Program-made: the position numbers and the translations under genes
Shown: in pieces, positions 5,278 through 6,843 of the stretch
Numbering within the stretch: the stretch's first letter is position 1
Layout: each line of letters begins with the position of its first letter
Origin: Planctomycetaceae bacterium
Lineage (GTDB): Bacteria; Planctomycetota; Planctomycetia; Planctomycetales; Planctomycetaceae
NCBI GenBank assembly: GCA_027080405.1
Contig: JALWSL010000266.1
Coordinates: 1-6,843, forward strand
DNA: 6,843 nucleotides
Direction: 5' to 3'
The notes under the pieces: model-generated
The model's database searches: none
What the model was told of the DNA's origin: nothing
What the model saw: only the letters and a program-made list of their open reading frames with translations

Positions 5278-6660
5278 ATGAGACGACGCGACTTTCTCAG
5301 CAATACCGGTACAGGAGCTGTCTCTGTTGGGGCAGGGCTTGCAATAACGAAGAACTCGCTGGCGTTCCAACCAAAGAAGAATCCGGTTTCAGATCTGTTC
5401 CCGGATCCGGTTGTCGTCATGATCTTTCTGCGTGGCGGGCAGGATCAGTTGAATACAATCGTGCCTTACACGGACAAAACCTATTACAAAATCCGCCCGA
5501 CCATTGCCATCCAAAAAGAGGACGTCATCAAGCTGGATAATCGCTGGGGACTGCACCCTGCGATGAAGCCATTGAAACGGTTTTACGATGAGGGACGTTT
5601 CGCCGTGGTGATCAACAGTGGCTCGCCTCACCAGACGCGCAGCCATTTTGAAGCCCAGGACTACATGGAGTATGCGGCTCCGGGAAATCGGACGATTACC
5701 GATGGCTGGCTCAATCGCTATTTGACCGCGACGGCCAATCCGCGTGGCGAGGATCCGAAAAAACTGCGGGCACTGGCCATGCAGGAGAGGTTGCCCCGAT
5801 CGTTGCGCGGAACGTATCCGGCGATTGCAGTCCCTCCCAATCTGCGGGACATCGAAGAAGTGCTCGACCTGTTCGAGGATTTTTACAGTGGTGGCGATCC
5901 CGAAGCGTTGAGCGTCGCCCAGCGTGCGGCTGCCCGTAAACAATCCGGAACGAGCTCACGGAAAAGTCTCAAAAGCAGAGACCGAAAAAAGGAGGAGGAC
6001 GGATTGATGTCGGATCCGATTATGGCTTCCGGCACGCAGACGATTCAGGGGTTGCGCCGTCTTCGTGAAGTTCTCTATGGCGATGCTGATGACAGCACCT
6101 ACAAAGGACCGCGGGAAGCGCCGGAAACGGGGGCGACTTTTCAGGAGTACCCCGGCGGTTGGTTCGCCAGTCGGTTGAAATCACTGGCAAAAGTGATCAA
6201 GTCCGATGTTGGGCTGTCCGTTGCAGCAACGGATATTAACGGTTGGGATCATCACATCGGCATGGGGAGCACCGATGGAACGCTCAACAGGATGCTGTCA
6301 TTCCTCTCGGAAGGCCTGGCCGCGTTCATGGACGATTTGGGGCCGCATCTGGATCGGACGTTGATCGTTGTCTCGACAGAATTTGGTCGAGTTGCCAAGG
6401 AAAACGGAAACGACGGGGCTGATCACGGTCACGGCGGAGCGACCTGGCTTCTGGGAGGGCAAGTCAAGGGCGGTCATATCTATGGTCGCTGGACCGGATT
6501 GGAACCAGCTGAACTGTTCCAGAAACGGGATTTGCAGGTGACGACCGATTTCCGGGAAATCTATGCCGACGTTCTTCGTCAGCACATGAAGTTCGACCTG
6601 CCGGCCGATTTCTTCCCCGGTTATACACCTTCAGAAAAAGGCTTGGGACTTTTTGCGTGA
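5278..6660 (+). CDS. Tat-exported DUF1501 family protein, 460 aa
   Basis: DUF1501 proteins are related to the alkaline phosphatase/sulfatase-like superfamily, but their reaction is not established. A twin-arginine signal opens the protein (RRRDFL at 2-7, hydrophobic GAVSVGAGLAI at 13-23, cleavage probably near residue 30), implying export as a folded, perhaps metal-loaded protein. Landmarks are VVVMIFLRGGQDQLNTIVP (45-63), LHPAMKPLKRFYDEGRFAVV (92-111), SPHQTRSHFEAQDYME (116-131), DGWLNRYL (142-149), NGWDHHIG (321-328), LIVVSTEFGRVAKEN (362-376), DHGHGG (382-387) and TTDFREIYADVL (422-433). The Asp/His-rich GWDHH, TEFGR and DHGHGG segments are the likely metal-site region by analogy with the superfamily. 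The usual RGGxDGLN reads RGGQDQLN here. A charged low-complexity insert lies at about 216-243 (Arg/Lys/Ser/Glu-rich). The gene follows DUF1800 by 88 nt, and a large hairpin lies downstream. The family call is firm; the function is unknown. Confidence 0.95.
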   Translation: MRRRDFLSNTGTGAVSVGAGLAITKNSLAFQPKKNPVSDLFPDPVVVMIFLRGGQDQLNTIVPYTDKTYYKIRPTIAIQKEDVIKLDNRWGLHPAMKPLKRFYDEGRFAVVINSGSPHQTRSHFEAQDYMEYAAPGNRTITDGWLNRYLTATANPRGEDPKKLRALAMQERLPRSLRGTYPAIAVPPNLRDIEEVLDLFEDFYSGGDPEALSVAQRAAARKQSGTSSRKSLKSRDRKKEEDGLMSDPIMASGTQTIQGLRRLREVLYGDADDSTYKGPREAPETGATFQEYPGGWFASRLKSLAKVIKSDVGLSVAATDINGWDHHIGMGSTDGTLNRMLSFLSEGLAAFMDDLGPHLDRTLIVVSTEFGRVAKENGNDGADHGHGGATWLLGGQVKGGHIYGRWTGLEPAELFQKRDLQVTTDFREIYADVLRQHMKFDLPADFFPGYTPSEKGLGLFA

Positions 6661-6667
6661 TCTGACA

Positions 6668-6734
6668 GACAAAAGATATTCCTGAAGCGATCTCGGCCCG
6701 TTTCCCTCCGTTGTCGCTTCCAGGAATATTTGTC
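6668..6734 (+). terminator. Long imperfect hairpin after the DUF1800-DUF1501 operon
   Basis: ATATTCCTGAAGCGA (6676-6690) pairs over 15 bp with TCGCTTCCAGGAATAT (6714-6729), with one bulged C (6720) and a 23-nt C-rich loop. With bulges, the stem extends outward through GACAAA (6668-6673) and TTTGTC (6729-6734). It begins 8-16 nt after the DUF1501 stop, as expected for a terminator or mRNA-stabilising end. The plus strand lacks a good U-run (only TTTG); on the minus strand CTTTTG follows, so strong intrinsic termination is not assured in either direction. Confidence 0.5.
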
Positions 6735-6819
6735 CGCTATCTGAAAGGATGACGGGTTCACGTGACGACGAGTTGATGTCGGGAGAATGAGGTGAAGACG
6801 GGATGAGAGGGTGTGTGAT

Positions 6820-6843
6820 ATGAAGACGAAGGCCCTTTTGGTG
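6820..6843 (+). CDS. Probable start of another gene, first 8 codons (runs off right edge)
   Basis: ATG at 6820 reads MKTKALLV to the window edge and is preceded by GAGAGGG (6805-6811), 8 nt upstream. The Lys-then-hydrophobic pattern could begin a signal peptide or membrane segment, but eight residues cannot identify a product. In-frame GTG 6811 is an alternative start, but it overlaps the ribosome binding site. The G/A-rich 6781-6819 leader resembles in composition that before DUF1800. Whether it is a separate transcript depends on the hairpin at 6668-6734. Confidence 0.35.

Noticed and set aside
6758..6765. TCACGTGA palindrome upstream of the gene at 6820
   Set aside because: An 8-bp palindrome is expected by chance at this scale, and no promoter elements accompany it.

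Overview
The window looks like chromosomal DNA from a planctomycete, probably of the Planctomycetaceae/Gimesia-Rubinisphaera type. The basis is gene content: a DUF1080 (3-keto-disaccharide hydrolase-like) secreted protein, a SUI1/YciH protein with a Cys-rich N-terminus beginning MRLFEGTPFDRP, and an exported DUF1800 + DUF1501 pair. Base composition looks moderate in GC by eye. The assignment is inference from families; no rRNA or other marker gene is present.

Layout. (1) 1-1088, minus strand: a 273-aa exported protein of unknown function (267-1088), followed 12 nt later by the 5' part of a multipass membrane protein resembling DedA/VTT (1-254, runs off the left edge). The second gene has a GTG start, no long ATG-initiated frame, and a Shine-Dalgarno overlapping the previous stop, so the two look translationally coupled. 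(2) 1089-1763: a 675-bp divergent intergenic region with no credible gene but several hairpins and a short degenerate tandem repeat. (3) 1764-2564, plus: secreted DUF1080 protein. (4) 2598-2936, minus: SUI1/YciH-type translation factor, convergent with DUF1080 across a 33-bp gap. (5) 2937-3449: a 513-bp non-coding region that begins AT-rich with repeated TTTGGATA words and a promoter-like box, contains two perfect palindromes, and becomes a G/A-rich leader ending in a strong AGGAGGT. (6) 3450-5189 and 5278-6660, plus: DUF1800 (Sec signal) and DUF1501 (Tat signal), a probable two-gene export operon. (7) 6661-6843: a long imperfect hairpin and the probable first eight codons of another plus-strand gene (ATG at 6820).

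How the genes relate. Every complete gene except SUI1 encodes an exported product, so this is mainly a cell-envelope/periplasm locus. DUF1800 and DUF1501 are recurrent neighbours in many bacterial phyla and probably work together outside the cytoplasm, DUF1501 belonging to the alkaline-phosphatase-like superfamily; the substrate is unknown. The DUF1080 protein suggests glycoside or keto-sugar processing. No mobile element, CRISPR array, tRNA or rRNA was seen, and I see no clear new defence or biosynthetic system. The best leads for novelty are the uncharacterised 273-aa exported protein coupled to the DedA-like gene, the undefined DUF1800/DUF1501 function, and the structured regulatory DNA in the two long intergenic regions.
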